Part shown: one piece after another, positions 24,804 through 33,944 of the stretch
Layout of the letters: each line of letters opens with the position of its first letter
How positions within the stretch are numbered: the stretch's first letter is position 1
Origin: Gammaproteobacteria bacterium
GTDB taxonomy: Bacteria > Pseudomonadota > Gammaproteobacteria > Pseudomonadales > Azotimanducaceae
NCBI GenBank assembly: GCA_026708185.1
Contig: JAPOVK010000034.1
Coordinates: 62,001-126,000 of the forward strand
DNA: 64,000 nt
Reading direction: 5' to 3'
The notes under the pieces: model-generated
Told to the model about the DNA's origin: nothing
What the model saw: only the letters and a program-made list of their open reading frames with translations
Database searches by the model: none
Translations under genes and position numbers: made by a program

Positions 24804-25583
24804 TCAGTCCTCCACCCGAATCGGTACCGGCCACAGGTCGGCACTCGCCTGCCCGCGCGCCATGCGGATCCCCTTGCGAACCGCAGCCTGGTAGGCGTCG
24901 TCCAGGATTTCCCATTGACGAGCCTCCTCGTTCCAATAGCCCGTTTCCTGACCATCGCTGGTCTGATAGACCACCGCAATCCGACCAACATGAAGAATGT
25001 CGGCGACGCGTTCACTCCCTTCCACCACGATCTTGCCGCTGTACGCGTCCATCGCTCGGCCGTAGTCGTTCTCGATTTGGAACACATTCAGCACCTGGCT
25101 GAACTGCTCGGACACCGCGACGTCGGGCCGGTCGAGGATTTCACGCAAACGCTCGACCCGCTCGCGACGCTCGTCCGGCCGGAACGGCAAGTCGTTCTCG
25201 ATGAACTGCTCGATGCCGACAAGCATGCGCTCCATCAACGGCGTCACCTGGCGCTGGACATCGGTGATCTTGTCCATGTTGCCTGCGATTTCCGCCATCT
25301 CCTGTTCCTGGCCTGCGATCTGGCGGTCGAGCTGGCGGTTGTAGACGCGCAAACCCTCGATCTCCTTCAGCGTGGTCTTGTACTCGTCGTACAACTCCCG
25401 CGTCTCCTCGGTGAGCGCGTCGACCTTGGCCTGCGAATCCTTCGCCTGCGCATTGATCCGCTCCGCCACCGCGAAGATGTCGGGCAGCGTCGTGGCACCG
25501 ACGCCGACCGCGAGCACGCTCGCGACGCCGACCACGGCAATGGGTTTGAGACCCGGGAGCCTCTTCGTTGAGCAGTTATTCAT
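24804..25583 (-). CDS. DUF3450 coiled-coil protein
   Basis: 259 residues. A signal peptide or anchor (about 14-35, AVVGVASVLAVGVGATT), then a long heptad-type coiled coil (45-115, AERINAQAKDSQAKVDALTEE and NRQLDRQIAGQEQEMAEIAG), then a folded C-terminus with NDLPFRPDERRERVERL and GKIVVEGSERVADILHVGRIAVVYQT. This is the DUF3450 family, found almost always as the first gene of the TtpC-ExbB-ExbD-TonB-TPR cluster. GGAAGG just upstream of ATG 25583 supports the start. Function is presumably structural in the TonB2 complex. Confidence 0.88.
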   Translation of the reverse strand: MNNCSTKRLPGLKPIAVVGVASVLAVGVGATTLPDIFAVAERINAQAKDSQAKVDALTEETRELYDEYKTTLKEIEGLRVYNRQLDRQIAGQEQEMAEIAGNMDKITDVQRQVTPLMERMLVGIEQFIENDLPFRPDERRERVERLREILDRPDVAVSEQFSQVLNVFQIENDYGRAMDAYSGKIVVEGSERVADILHVGRIAVVYQTSDGQETGYWNEEARQWEILDDAYQAAVRKGIRMARGQASADLWPVPIRVED

Positions 25584-25932
25584 AGCCTTCCTACTGACTC
25601 ATTAAGTTAGCGAACCAAGTGCGGCCGTGATAGAGGCGCTCGTGTAGAATGACTCCTTGGCGAACAACGCTGCTTGCACTTGACCCACCCCGACCGATGA
25701 CCGTCCGGCACCGTATAAGGCGTTATGTTTCTAATTCGGTGCCTTCCCAGCCGATCGCGCCACATCGAGCCCCCTTTGGCAGCATGGCCGGAAGCTCTCC
25801 GGCCCAAACCCAAGGGCGTACGATGCTTTAGGACTCCCCGCCTCCGTTCAGTGGGCCGAAGCATCAACAACGATTTGGGTGTTGTCAACACAGAAATTCA
25901 CCCCGCCGCGCGCCCGCCTAGCGGCCGTCGCA
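25584..25932. other. Intergenic region upstream of the TonB operon with inverted repeats
   Basis: About 350 bp without a convincing gene. It must hold the minus-strand promoter for the DUF3450 operon. Inverted repeats seen: 25707-25713 with 25737-25743 (GGCACCG/CGGTGCC, 23-nt loop), 25786-25804 (GGCCGGA, 5-nt loop, TCCGGCC; placed as a possible terminator for the dienelactone hydrolase gene), and 25879-25891 (GTGTTGTCAACAC, a 13-bp operator-like palindrome). No Fur box matching the consensus was found. Confidence 0.4.
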
Positions 25933-26619
25933 TCACGCAAGGTTGGCGGCGAAGAGCGCGAGTGTGCGCTGTCGTGCGAGAGCCGCGGAGTCGGCGTGGT
26001 AGCTGCCCCGGTGGTCGCAGTTGAAGCCGTGGTCGGCGTCGTAGACGTGCACCGGAACGTCCGGTAGCGCGGCCTTCACCCGTTCCACGTCCGACAGCGG
26101 GATGTGCGCGTCGAGCGCCCCGAAGTGCATCACCATCGGGCACTTCGGGAGCCGTGCCTCGCCGGGCGCGCGCTCGAGCGTGCCAGCGATGCCGCCGCCG
26201 TAGTAGGCCGACGCACAGGCGATCCCGTCGAGTTCGCAGGCGGCGAGCCAGGTCATCAAGCCGCCATAGCAGTAGCCGACCACGCCGACCGGACCGAACT
26301 TGCCCGCCTCCTCGACGGTCGCCTGCAGGTCGCGCAGGGCATCCTCCTGGGCGAGGCCGTTGAACGCCAGGTCGCGGCCGCGGCCCATGCCGTCGGCGTC
26401 GTAGCCGAGTTCCACGCCACGTTGCACGCGGTCGAAAAGGGCTGGCGCCAAGGCCGCATAGCCGTCCGCCGCGTAGCCGTCGGCGACCTCGCGAATGTGC
26501 GCATTGACGCCGAAGATCTCCTGGATCACCACCACCGCCCCCTTCGGGTCGGCGGGTGCCGCCTCGTAGACGTCGAAGGCGAAGCCGTCCGCGGCGCGTA
26601 GCTGCCTGTGCTCTCCCAT
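25933..26619 (-). CDS. Dienelactone hydrolase family protein
   Basis: 228 residues. Alpha/beta hydrolase with the dienelactone hydrolase triad: nucleophile Cys in GVVGYCYGG, Asp in FGALDAHIP and His in YDADHGFNC; the partner Glu is in VVVIQEIFGVN. Family members open lactones such as dienelactone from chlorocatechol degradation, though many act on other esters. GAGG lies about 9 nt before ATG 26619. Monocistronic and divergent from phoB; it shares the 116-bp promoter region with the Pho box. Confidence 0.9.
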   Translation of the reverse strand: MGEHRQLRAADGFAFDVYEAAPADPKGAVVVIQEIFGVNAHIREVADGYAADGYAALAPALFDRVQRGVELGYDADGMGRGRDLAFNGLAQEDALRDLQATVEEAGKFGPVGVVGYCYGGLMTWLAACELDGIACASAYYGGGIAGTLERAPGEARLPKCPMVMHFGALDAHIPLSDVERVKAALPDVPVHVYDADHGFNCDHRGSYHADSAALARQRTLALFAANLA

Positions 26620-26669
26620 GGGCTAGTTCCTCATTCGTGCGATATGCGCACGTTAAGCCACTTAAGCGT

Positions 26670-26691
26670 TGATCATCAAACTGTCATAATC
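26670..26691 (+). promoter_or_regulatory. Candidate Pho box upstream of phoB
   Basis: Two 11-nt half sites in tandem: TGATCATCAAA (26670-26680) and CTGTCATAATC (26681-26691). The second agrees with the Pho-box half CTGTCATAAAT at 9 of 11 positions, the first at 6. It lies 45 nt before the phoB start used here. Autoregulation of phoB through a Pho box is established in Escherichia coli; its use here is inferred. Confidence 0.5.
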
Positions 26692-26735
26692 CACACTTAC
26701 GGTTGCCGCGAGGTTGGACAAGGATGGTCGCGCCG

Positions 26736-27437
26736 ATGGCCGCAAACCGCATTCTCCTGGTCGAAGACGAAACGGACATCCGCGAGATGCTCAGTTTCGC
26801 GTTCGAGCGCGCCGGTCTCGAGGTGCAAACGGCGGAAACCGCGGAACAGGCCCTGGATCTCCTCGACGGATCATTGCCGAGCCTCGTCATCATCGACTGG
26901 ATGCTGCCCGGCATGAGCGGAATCGAGCTGGCGCGCCGCCTGCGCCGCGATCCGCTGACCACCGAACTGCCGCTGCTCATGCTGACCGCCCGCGGCGAAG
27001 AGTCCGACAAGCTGAAGAGCTTCGACGCGGGCATCGACGACTACGTCACCAAGCCGTTCTCGCCGCGCGAACTGATCGCCCGCATACGCGCCTTGCTGCG
27101 TCGCAGCGGCAATCCGGAAGACGGCGTGCTCGCATTGGGTCCGTTGACTCTCGATACGCGCGGCCACCATGTCCGCGTCGGCGACGACCGCGTCCATGTC
27201 GGCCCAACCGAGTTTCGCCTACTCGAACTGTTGATGCGCAACCCCAACCGCGCGTTCGACCGGACGCAACTCCTTGACCGTGTGTGGGGTCGCAACGTCT
27301 ACGTCGAGGAGCGCACAGTCGACGTCCACGTTCTGCGGCTGCGCAAGGCGTTGACCCCCTTCGGGATGGAGAAGGCCGTGCAGACCGTGCGCGGGGTCGG
27401 CTACCGCCTCACCGAGCCCGAGGTCGCCACCGCCTAA
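26736..27437 (+). CDS. phoB: Phosphate-regulon response regulator PhoB
   Basis: 233 residues from ATG 26736. Receiver domain with Glu10-Asp11-Glu12, phosphoacceptor Asp54 in LVIIDWMLPGMSGIELAR, Thr in LPLLMLTARGEESD and Lys in DDYVTKPFSPRELIARIRALLRR; winged helix with VGPTEFRLLELLMRNP, RTQLLDRVWG and ERTVDVHVLRLRKAL. This is the classic PhoB pattern, including IDWMLP. ATG 26724 is an alternative; 26736 has AAGGA at about 11 nt. It activates genes at low phosphate after phosphorylation by PhoR, whose gene follows. Confidence 0.92.
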   Translation: MAANRILLVEDETDIREMLSFAFERAGLEVQTAETAEQALDLLDGSLPSLVIIDWMLPGMSGIELARRLRRDPLTTELPLLMLTARGEESDKLKSFDAGIDDYVTKPFSPRELIARIRALLRRSGNPEDGVLALGPLTLDTRGHHVRVGDDRVHVGPTEFRLLELLMRNPNRAFDRTQLLDRVWGRNVYVEERTVDVHVLRLRKALTPFGMEKAVQTVRGVGYRLTEPEVATA

Positions 27438-27524
27438 CGTCCGGGCTAGTTGGCTTGAACGCGGCCGATCCGCGCTTAGCGGTAGACTTCAAGCCCAACA
27501 CGGCAGCGACCCTTGGGCCTGGCA

Positions 27525-28853
27525 ATGGCAACGTCCGATCGCATGTCCACACGCCGGCTCGCGCCAATCCGCGCCGTCGGCGTCGATCTAGCCCGCGCCC
27601 TGGCCAGCGTTGCCGTCGGCGTCGTCATTGGCGTATTCACAACCATGGGATGGGCCCTCGCGGCAGGCTTGGCGGTTTGGCTCGTCAGCGGTCTCGCCCC
27701 GGCCTGGCGGTTTCGGCGCTGGTGCGCATCGGCCTTGCCGATGCCGCCGACCACGGGGCTGTTCTGGACCGGCGCCGCGGCCCGTCTGCACACGTCCGTC
27801 CACCGCGCGCGGCAACGGACCCGTCGCCTGGTTTCCGAACTGCGCTGGCTGCAGGACACCCTCGACTCCATGCCGGACGGTTGGGTGGTGCTGCAGCGCG
27901 ACGGCGCCATCGAAGCCCTGAACGCCGGTGCGCGCTCACTGCTCGGTCTCGGCCATCGCGACCGTCGGCGCCACGTCACGGAACTCCTGCGCGACCCGTC
28001 CGTCGGCGCGCTGATCCGCGGCGAGGTGGAGGACGGCATCGTCGAACTGCCCTCCCCCGTGGACGAGGTCCGACGGCTGGAACTGCGTCACATCCCGGTC
28101 GACGATGTCCGCTCGATCGCCCTCATCCGCGACGTCACGACGCTCGACCGGCTCCTGACCATGCGCCAGGACTTCATCGCCAACGTCTCCCACGAACTGC
28201 GCACGCCGCTGACCGTCGTCATCGGCTATCTCGAGACCCTTGAAGACGACGACATCGATCCCGACACGCTGCGCCGGCTGCTAGACAGGCTGCGGGCTCC
28301 CGTGGACCGCATGAAGGCCCTGGTGGACGACCTGCTGACGCTGACCCGGTTGGAGTCGTCGCCGATGCCGGGTCCCGGCGACTTGGAGCCGGTGAACGGC
28401 CAGACGATGCTGAAGTCGGTGGTCGACGAGGCCCGTGCGTTGGCGACGCCGGCACACGACATCGTGCTGGAAGCCGACCCGGACGTGGTCGCTCGCGGCG
28501 TCCCCAGCGAGATCTACAGCGCGTTCTTCAACCTGATCGCCAACGCGATTCGCTACAGCCCGGACGGCGGTCGCGTGGCCGTGCGCTGGCGGGCCGGCGA
28601 ATCAGGTCCTCGGTTCGAGGTGGAGGACAACGGCCTCGGGATTCCCCCCGAGCACATCTCACGACTGACCGAACGGTTCTTCCGGGTCGACCTGGCCAAG
28701 AGCCGCGTGCGCGGCGGCACCGGCCTCGGGCTCGCGATCGTCAAGCACATCCTGCGCCGCCATCGCACGCAGCTCGAAGTCCGCAGCACGGTCGGCGAAG
28801 GCAGCCTTTTCTACTTCGACATGCCGACGTTCGCCGAAGCCCGGGAGGCCTAA
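27525..28853 (+). CDS. phoR: Phosphate-regulon sensor histidine kinase PhoR
   Basis: 442 residues. One or two N-terminal membrane helices (about 20-60, VAVGVVIGVFTTMGWALAAG and LAVWLVSG), a PAS-like segment (about 105-200, LDSMPDGWVVLQRDGAIEALNAGA), the phosphoacceptor His in FIANVSHELRTPLTVVIGYLE, then the ATPase boxes NLIANAIRYSP, VEDNGLGIPPEHISRLTERFFRVD and GGTGLGLAIVKHIL. Gene order phoB-phoR and the motif set identify PhoR. ATG 27525 is chosen; TTG 27513 and ATG 27543 are alternatives. No pst or phoU genes are in the window. Confidence 0.92.
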   Translation: MATSDRMSTRRLAPIRAVGVDLARALASVAVGVVIGVFTTMGWALAAGLAVWLVSGLAPAWRFRRWCASALPMPPTTGLFWTGAAARLHTSVHRARQRTRRLVSELRWLQDTLDSMPDGWVVLQRDGAIEALNAGARSLLGLGHRDRRRHVTELLRDPSVGALIRGEVEDGIVELPSPVDEVRRLELRHIPVDDVRSIALIRDVTTLDRLLTMRQDFIANVSHELRTPLTVVIGYLETLEDDDIDPDTLRRLLDRLRAPVDRMKALVDDLLTLTRLESSPMPGPGDLEPVNGQTMLKSVVDEARALATPAHDIVLEADPDVVARGVPSEIYSAFFNLIANAIRYSPDGGRVAVRWRAGESGPRFEVEDNGLGIPPEHISRLTERFFRVDLAKSRVRGGTGLGLAIVKHILRRHRTQLEVRSTVGEGSLFYFDMPTFAEAREA

Positions 28854-28883
28854 AGCCCGTTCCGAGGAACTCAATCCCCACGA

Positions 28884-30092
28884 TCAGTAGACGGAAGCCT
28901 CCTCCGCCTCCTGCTGGGCACGCGCCCGGGCCGTCAACTCCTCGTCGACGGTGATGGCGAACATGCCACCCGGTCCCCTGATCTTGTGCACCATGAGCTT
29001 GTCCACCTCCTTGCGCTCGCGTTCGCTGACGCCGCCGTAGGCATCGCTGGCAAGAAACGCCTTGAACGTCGCGCTGGTGTCCATGAACGGCATGATGAAG
29101 CCCGGCACGATGGCCTGGATCATCGCGCCGCGCTTAGCTTCGGTAAGGTTCATGCCGGCGCGGTGCCAGGTGCGGGCGTCGTAGAGGACGATCGTCCCCG
29201 CGGGTGCCTCGATGACATCCGCGTCCGGGCCGCCATAGGGCAGCCCGTACTTGGCGCGGCTGCCGCGCCGGTAGGTTTGCGTGGAACGACCCCACTCCGC
29301 CGGCGGCGGTGCGTTCGAGGCATGGCTGCCGAGCTTGAACACCGTCGCCCCGTTGTCCTTGCGGAAATCGGAGACGCACGTATTGCGTTGCATGCCGAGC
29401 ACCAGGTCGCCGGACGGCGCAGGAATCCGATCGCCGGTTCCCCAAAGGTAGGGGAAGTCGTTGTGCCAGCCCTGCACTTCCCGTTGCCCGTCGTCCTTCG
29501 TTAACGCCGAGACGCCGGGCGAATGGCCGAGGCGGATGTCGTCCGTGCCCATGTACTGACGCGTCAGCCACAGCGAAACGGGCTCGACCGTCGCCTTGGC
29601 GACCGCCGGGTGCTGCGCGAGCGGCGTGCGCCGGACAGGCGTCTTGTCCTCGTAGGCATCGACGCAGCCCACCTGCTGCAGGCCGTCGACGACTTCCGGC
29701 GACAGGATGCAGGTGAGCGACACCCAGCCCTTGTCCTTGAGGACCGCCAGGTATTCGGACGGCAGCTTCTCGGGGCCATGCTCGACGGTGAAATCGGCCG
29801 CGTCACCCGGCTGGCCGTCCGCCCCGACTTCGTTCCCGGCCAGGAGCAGTCGGCGCGCGCCACCGTCGCCGCGAGCATCGAGCCGAAGGCCCGTCACCGC
29901 ATGCACGAAGCCCCCATCGCGCACGTCCCAGATGGCCGCGTCGTCGACATGGCCCTGCACGTGCAGGGCGTCGCCGTCGCGGGTGCCAAGCCAGTCGCCG
30001 TTCGGCGCATTCAGGTAGCTGTAGTGATGGGCGGGCCTCGTGACGGCGACGATGGTCGGATTGAACTCCCCGGAACGCTTGAGGCTTGACAC
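28884..30092 (-). CDS. PhyH-like Fe(II)/2-oxoglutarate dioxygenase with N-terminal extension
   Basis: 402 residues from GTG 30092, with GGAG 5 nt upstream; further upstream starts at 30098 or 30140 have no proper spacing. The catalytic part holds the HxD in GWHNDFPYLWG and the distal His in ARTWHRAGMNLTEAKRGAMIQA with a following Arg. About 100 N-terminal residues (HHYSYLNAPNGDWLG, then HVDDAAIWDVRDGGFVHAVTG) form an additional domain not present in simple PhyH proteins. The substrate is unknown. It is divergent from a luciferase-like monooxygenase over about 130 bp. Confidence 0.78.
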   Translation of the reverse strand: MSSLKRSGEFNPTIVAVTRPAHHYSYLNAPNGDWLGTRDGDALHVQGHVDDAAIWDVRDGGFVHAVTGLRLDARGDGGARRLLLAGNEVGADGQPGDAADFTVEHGPEKLPSEYLAVLKDKGWVSLTCILSPEVVDGLQQVGCVDAYEDKTPVRRTPLAQHPAVAKATVEPVSLWLTRQYMGTDDIRLGHSPGVSALTKDDGQREVQGWHNDFPYLWGTGDRIPAPSGDLVLGMQRNTCVSDFRKDNGATVFKLGSHASNAPPPAEWGRSTQTYRRGSRAKYGLPYGGPDADVIEAPAGTIVLYDARTWHRAGMNLTEAKRGAMIQAIVPGFIMPFMDTSATFKAFLASDAYGGVSERERKEVDKLMVHKIRGPGGMFAITVDEELTARARAQQEAEEASVY

Positions 30093-30220
30093 GATCACTC
30101 CATTAAGGGGCGTGATTGACGAGTTGCGCAGTATACCCACCGGTGGAGCGCACGCCGCCCGGGCGTCGGTGCGTTAGTATCACGCGCTCGATTCCGCAGT
30201 ACACAAGGAGCTTGACGCCG

Positions 30221-31495
30221 TTGAAGAACCTCTGGTTTCACCTCATGCCCTACAAGGACCTGCCGGACGACTTCCGCGACGAACACCCGTCCGTGTGGGT
30301 CGACATCGACGCCGGACTGTTGGATGCCAAGCGCGTCCACGAGCACTACAACGAGTATCTCGACGAGCTTGAGTACGCCGGCGAGAGCGGCTTCGACGGC
30401 GTATGCTGCAACGAGCACCACCAGAATGGCTACGGGCTCATGCCGTCGCCCAACCTGATCGCCTCGACGCTCACCCGACGCACCACGAAGCCCGCGATTT
30501 GCGTGATGGGCAATTCACTCGCGCTGTACAACCCGCCCACAAGGGTGGCCGAGGAGTTCGCCATGCTCGACTGCATGTCCGGGGGTCGGCTGATCGCCGG
30601 TTTCCCGGTCGGCACGCCTATGGACACCATCTTCGCCTACGGCCAGAACCCGTCGAAGCTGCGTGATCGCTACTACGAGGCGCACGACATCGTCATGAAG
30701 GCCTGGAGCGAGCCCGACACCTTCTCCTTCAACGGCCGATTCAACCAGTTGCGCTACGTCAACGTCTGGCCGCGGCCCGTGCAGCAGCCGCATCCCCCGG
30801 TGTGGATTCCCGGCGGCGGTTCGGTGGAGACCTGGCGCTGGTGCGCAGAGATGGACTACGTGTACAGCTACCTGTCGTACTTCGGCTACAAGGCCGGTGC
30901 CGCGACGATGCAGGGCTTTTGGGACGAGATGGACCGCCTCGGCAAGGACCGCAATCCATACCGGGCCGGGTTCCTGCAATTCGTCGCAGTGGGCGAGACC
31001 GAGCAGGAGGCACTCGAGCTCTATCGCGAACCAGCGGAGTACTTCTACGGCCGCTGCCTGCACGTCAATCCGAAGTGGGCGTCGCCGGCCGGCTACCAGT
31101 CCGAGGCGACGATCCGCGGCAAGGTGCAGTCGCAGGTCGCGCTGGCCGCGCAGGCGTCGAGAGCGGGCGCCGGGCCGAAAGCGGGCCCGATGGGGGCGGC
31201 CCGCGAGTGGAAGGACATCCTCGATCTCGGCTACGTGATCGCGGGCGATCCGGATCAAGTCGCCGAGCGCATCCGCGAGGTGTGCATCAACCTCAACGTC
31301 GGCCACCTGATGCTGCTGTGCCAATTCGGCAACATGAGCACGGAACTCGCGAAGTACAACACGCGACTCTACGCGGAGAAGGTGCTGCCGCAGATCACGG
31401 ACCTGTTCGACGACGAGTGGGAGGACCGCTGGTGGCCGAAGCCGCTGATTGAGCGCGCAGTGCCCAGGGACCTACCCGTCGCTGCCGGGGGTTGA
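30221..31495 (+). CDS. Luciferase-like (LLM-class) flavin monooxygenase
   Basis: 424 residues. Bacterial-luciferase-type TIM barrel: LEYAGESGFDGVCCNEHHQNGYG, KPAICVMGNSLALYNPPTRVAEEFAMLD, SGGRLIAGFPVGTPMD, RYYEAHDIVMKAW, PVWIPGGGSVETWRW and the C-terminal MLLCQFGNMSTELA. It oxidises an organic substrate with reduced flavin. The start is TTG 30221, with AAGGAG about 10 nt upstream, which excludes the longer frame. Two codons follow its stop before the next gene, and the next two genes overlap, forming a three-gene operon. Confidence 0.88.
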   Translation: MKNLWFHLMPYKDLPDDFRDEHPSVWVDIDAGLLDAKRVHEHYNEYLDELEYAGESGFDGVCCNEHHQNGYGLMPSPNLIASTLTRRTTKPAICVMGNSLALYNPPTRVAEEFAMLDCMSGGRLIAGFPVGTPMDTIFAYGQNPSKLRDRYYEAHDIVMKAWSEPDTFSFNGRFNQLRYVNVWPRPVQQPHPPVWIPGGGSVETWRWCAEMDYVYSYLSYFGYKAGAATMQGFWDEMDRLGKDRNPYRAGFLQFVAVGETEQEALELYREPAEYFYGRCLHVNPKWASPAGYQSEATIRGKVQSQVALAAQASRAGAGPKAGPMGAAREWKDILDLGYVIAGDPDQVAERIREVCINLNVGHLMLLCQFGNMSTELAKYNTRLYAEKVLPQITDLFDDEWEDRWWPKPLIERAVPRDLPVAAGG

Positions 31496-31498
31496 ATC

Positions 31499-32311
31499 GT
31501 GGCACATGAACGAACCCTGACTGTCGGGGGCCACCCCGTTCGCGTCCTCGAAGACGGCCAAGGCGTCGGCGTGCCCGCCGTCTTCTTCGCCGGCATCGGC
31601 GGCTTGCCGCGCTGGATTCCCTTCCTCGACCACCTGGCGGCGAGCCGTCGCGTGATCGCACCGTCGCTGCCCGGCTTCCCGGGTGCGGCCGACTTTCGCC
31701 ACCTGGATTCGCTCCTGGACTGGATCGTGCACGCGGTGGAGACCATCGAGGCGCTCGACGAGCACCCGGTGGACCTTCTCGGCAGTTCCGTGGGCGGTGC
31801 CCTCGCCGCCGAGGTCGCGGCCCTTGCGGGCTCGCTGGTGAACCGGCTGGTGCTGATCGCGCCGTTCGGCGTCTACGATGAAGCGGATCCGGCCGCCGAC
31901 ATCTGGGCCCAGGTTCCCGGACCGGACGCGATTCCGAACCTGGTCTGCAGCGACCCCGAAAACTGGAAGACCGCGTGGCAATTGCCGGAAGGCGCGGAGG
32001 CGATCGACTTTCAAGTCATGCATTCGCGCGCGATGGAGGCGGCCGCTCGGCTCCTGTTTCCCTTCGGCGACACGGGCGTCGTGTCGCGGCTGCACCGCGT
32101 TACCCATCCGACGCTGCTGCTGCGCGGCGACGAGGACCGCGTCCTGCCGGCGTCCTACAACGATAGGTTCCGGGCGGCCCTGCCGGGTGAGGTGCGCACC
32201 GCGACCATCGAAGCCGCCGGACACTTGGCGGAACTCGACGCCCCCGAGGCCACCGCGCGCGAGATCAACGCGTTTCTCGCCGACCAGGAGTTCAGCCGGG
32301 GCGAGGCGTGA
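31499..32311 (+). CDS. Alpha/beta hydrolase
   Basis: 270 residues. Canonical alpha/beta-hydrolase: oxyanion region FFAGIGGLPRW, nucleophile Ser in LLGSSVGGALAAE, Asp in RGDEDRVLPASY and His in AAGHLAELDAPE. Soluble, no signal peptide. GTG 31499 follows the upstream stop by 3 nt and its own stop overlaps the HAD gene by 4 nt. It probably hydrolyses an ester or C-C bond in the product of the upstream monooxygenase; that coupling is inferred from the operon only. Confidence 0.87.
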   Translation: MAHERTLTVGGHPVRVLEDGQGVGVPAVFFAGIGGLPRWIPFLDHLAASRRVIAPSLPGFPGAADFRHLDSLLDWIVHAVETIEALDEHPVDLLGSSVGGALAAEVAALAGSLVNRLVLIAPFGVYDEADPAADIWAQVPGPDAIPNLVCSDPENWKTAWQLPEGAEAIDFQVMHSRAMEAAARLLFPFGDTGVVSRLHRVTHPTLLLRGDEDRVLPASYNDRFRAALPGEVRTATIEAAGHLAELDAPEATAREINAFLADQEFSRGEA

Positions 32312-32952
32312 TCAAGGCCGTTCTCTGGGATTTTGGCGGCGTCTTCACGACGAGTCCGTTCGAGGCGTTCGCGCGCTTCGAGCGCGCCCACAACCTGCCC
32401 GAGGATTTCATCCGGACCATCAACTCCACGAACCCGGACACCAACGCCTGGGCGCAGTACGAGTCTTCGGCCATCGACGTCGACGGTTTCGATACGGCCT
32501 TCCAGGCGGAAGCCGAGGCGCTCGGGCACAGCGTCCGGGGCAAGGATGTCCTCGAGTTGCTGTCCGGGGAATTCCGGCCGCGCATGGTCGCGGCACTCTC
32601 GACCTGCAAGGCCCACTACAAGGTGGGCTGCATTACCAACAACATGAAGAAAGCCGGGGAGGGGCCGGCGATGGCAGCCACTGACGCGAGAGCCCGAACC
32701 GCCGCCGAGGTGATGGCCCAATTCGACACCGTCGTCGAGTCCAGCGTCGAGGGCGTGCGCAAGCCGAATCCACGCATCTACGAGATCGCCTGCGAACGCC
32801 TCGGCGTGCGTCCGCAGGAAGCCGTGTTCCTAGACGACCTCGGCATCAACCTCAAGCCCGCGCGGGCGATGGGGATGACGACGATCAAGGTGGTCGACGA
32901 GCGCCAAGCCTTGGACGAGCTCGGTGCTGCGACCGGACTGACGTTCGCGTAG
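32308..32952 (+). CDS. HAD-superfamily hydrolase (epoxide-hydrolase N-domain / ACAD10-type)
   Basis: 214 residues. Motif I is AVLWDFGGVFT, in which the second Asp of DxD is replaced by Gly as in the N-terminal domains of soluble epoxide hydrolase and ACAD10. Motif III/IV region is VRKPNPRIYEIACERLGV and AVFLDDLGINLKPARAMGM. Expected to be a phosphatase or a phosphate-dependent hydrolase. GTG 32308 overlaps the alpha/beta hydrolase stop (GTGA). It ends one base before the stop codon of the convergent hydrolase gene. Confidence 0.85.
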   Translation: MIKAVLWDFGGVFTTSPFEAFARFERAHNLPEDFIRTINSTNPDTNAWAQYESSAIDVDGFDTAFQAEAEALGHSVRGKDVLELLSGEFRPRMVAALSTCKAHYKVGCITNNMKKAGEGPAMAATDARARTAAEVMAQFDTVVESSVEGVRKPNPRIYEIACERLGVRPQEAVFLDDLGINLKPARAMGMTTIKVVDERQALDELGAATGLTFA

Positions 32953-33939
32953 CTACTCTGCCGCCCTAGGGCGAAGCACCCGCCGCCAGAAGGCGACCAT
33001 GTCTTCGCGGAACGCGGCCGCTTCGCCGGGCCGGCTGCCGATGCGCGCGCCGCGCCGGCCGTACCCCGCCTTCATGGCGTAGACCATCACGTCGCGGTCG
33101 ACGAGCGCCGGATCCGGCGTCTGCGCCAACGGATGCTGCATCGCGCCGTCGTCCGCGATGTAGGTTGTCGGCGCGCCTAGGGCAACACGCGCGTCAGGGA
33201 TGTCCTCGATCGGGGTGTGGCGGTCGAAGCTGTGCTGCGCACCGCCGAACAAGCGCATGCTCGCCACACCGTCGGCAAGACGCATGGCGTGGCAATGCGC
33301 CTGGACCTGTGTCGGCGAGCACCATTCGTCGGCATCGCCCATCAGCACGCGAACCTCGGTGTCGCCGATCCCCGGGCTCAGAAACTGCTGGCCGCTCCAC
33401 GGGTACGCGGCTAGCACGGCGGCAAGTCCCGCGCCGGTCCCGACGACGGCGTTCGCGAAGCAACGCGTCGCCGCCGTGAGCACGGCCGAACCGCCGCGGC
33501 TGTGGCCCTGGGCCCCGATCCGGCCGGCGTCGATGTCGGGGCGGTTCGCCAGGACACGGTACGCGGCCAACACGTCGAAGGCGCTGGCCGCGAACGAGAA
33601 TTGCGTCTGGTCGGCGACGGTCGAGGTCACCTGGCGCGCCCCGAAGCTGTCGAGGATGCACGTGGCGATGCCGTTCTCGAACAGCGTCTCCGCGTGAGCA
33701 ATGTGGGACGGTGCGACCCCGAGACTGCCGGGCACGACGATCACCAGGGGCGACGGCCGCCGGGCACGTGGCGGCAGGAAGAGCTTCGCGTCGATGACGA
33801 GCCGCGGCATGTCCTGCGCGGCGCTGATGACTTGGTGGAAGTTCGTCGGCGACGCCGAGGGAACGTCGACGTGTCGCCCCACCGTGCCGTCGCGGAAGGA
33901 CATGGCCTGGTCGCGCAGGCGGGTCGCGTTTTCGGCCAT
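32953..33939 (-). CDS. Dienelactone-hydrolase-like alpha/beta hydrolase
   Basis: 328 residues. The fold is seen from SPLVIVVPGSLGV, the nucleophile elbow GAQGHSRGGSAVLTAA (Ser), the acid in VLMGDADEWCSP and the His in GGAQHSFDRHTP. No signal peptide. It lies 5 nt after the choice-of-anchor B gene stop on the same strand direction, so the two could be co-transcribed, although they look functionally unrelated. The substrate is unknown. Confidence 0.8.
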   Translation of the reverse strand: MAENATRLRDQAMSFRDGTVGRHVDVPSASPTNFHQVISAAQDMPRLVIDAKLFLPPRARRPSPLVIVVPGSLGVAPSHIAHAETLFENGIATCILDSFGARQVTSTVADQTQFSFAASAFDVLAAYRVLANRPDIDAGRIGAQGHSRGGSAVLTAATRCFANAVVGTGAGLAAVLAAYPWSGQQFLSPGIGDTEVRVLMGDADEWCSPTQVQAHCHAMRLADGVASMRLFGGAQHSFDRHTPIEDIPDARVALGAPTTYIADDGAMQHPLAQTPDPALVDRDVMVYAMKAGYGRRGARIGSRPGEAAAFREDMVAFWRRVLRPRAAE

Positions 33940-33944
33940 CGCGC

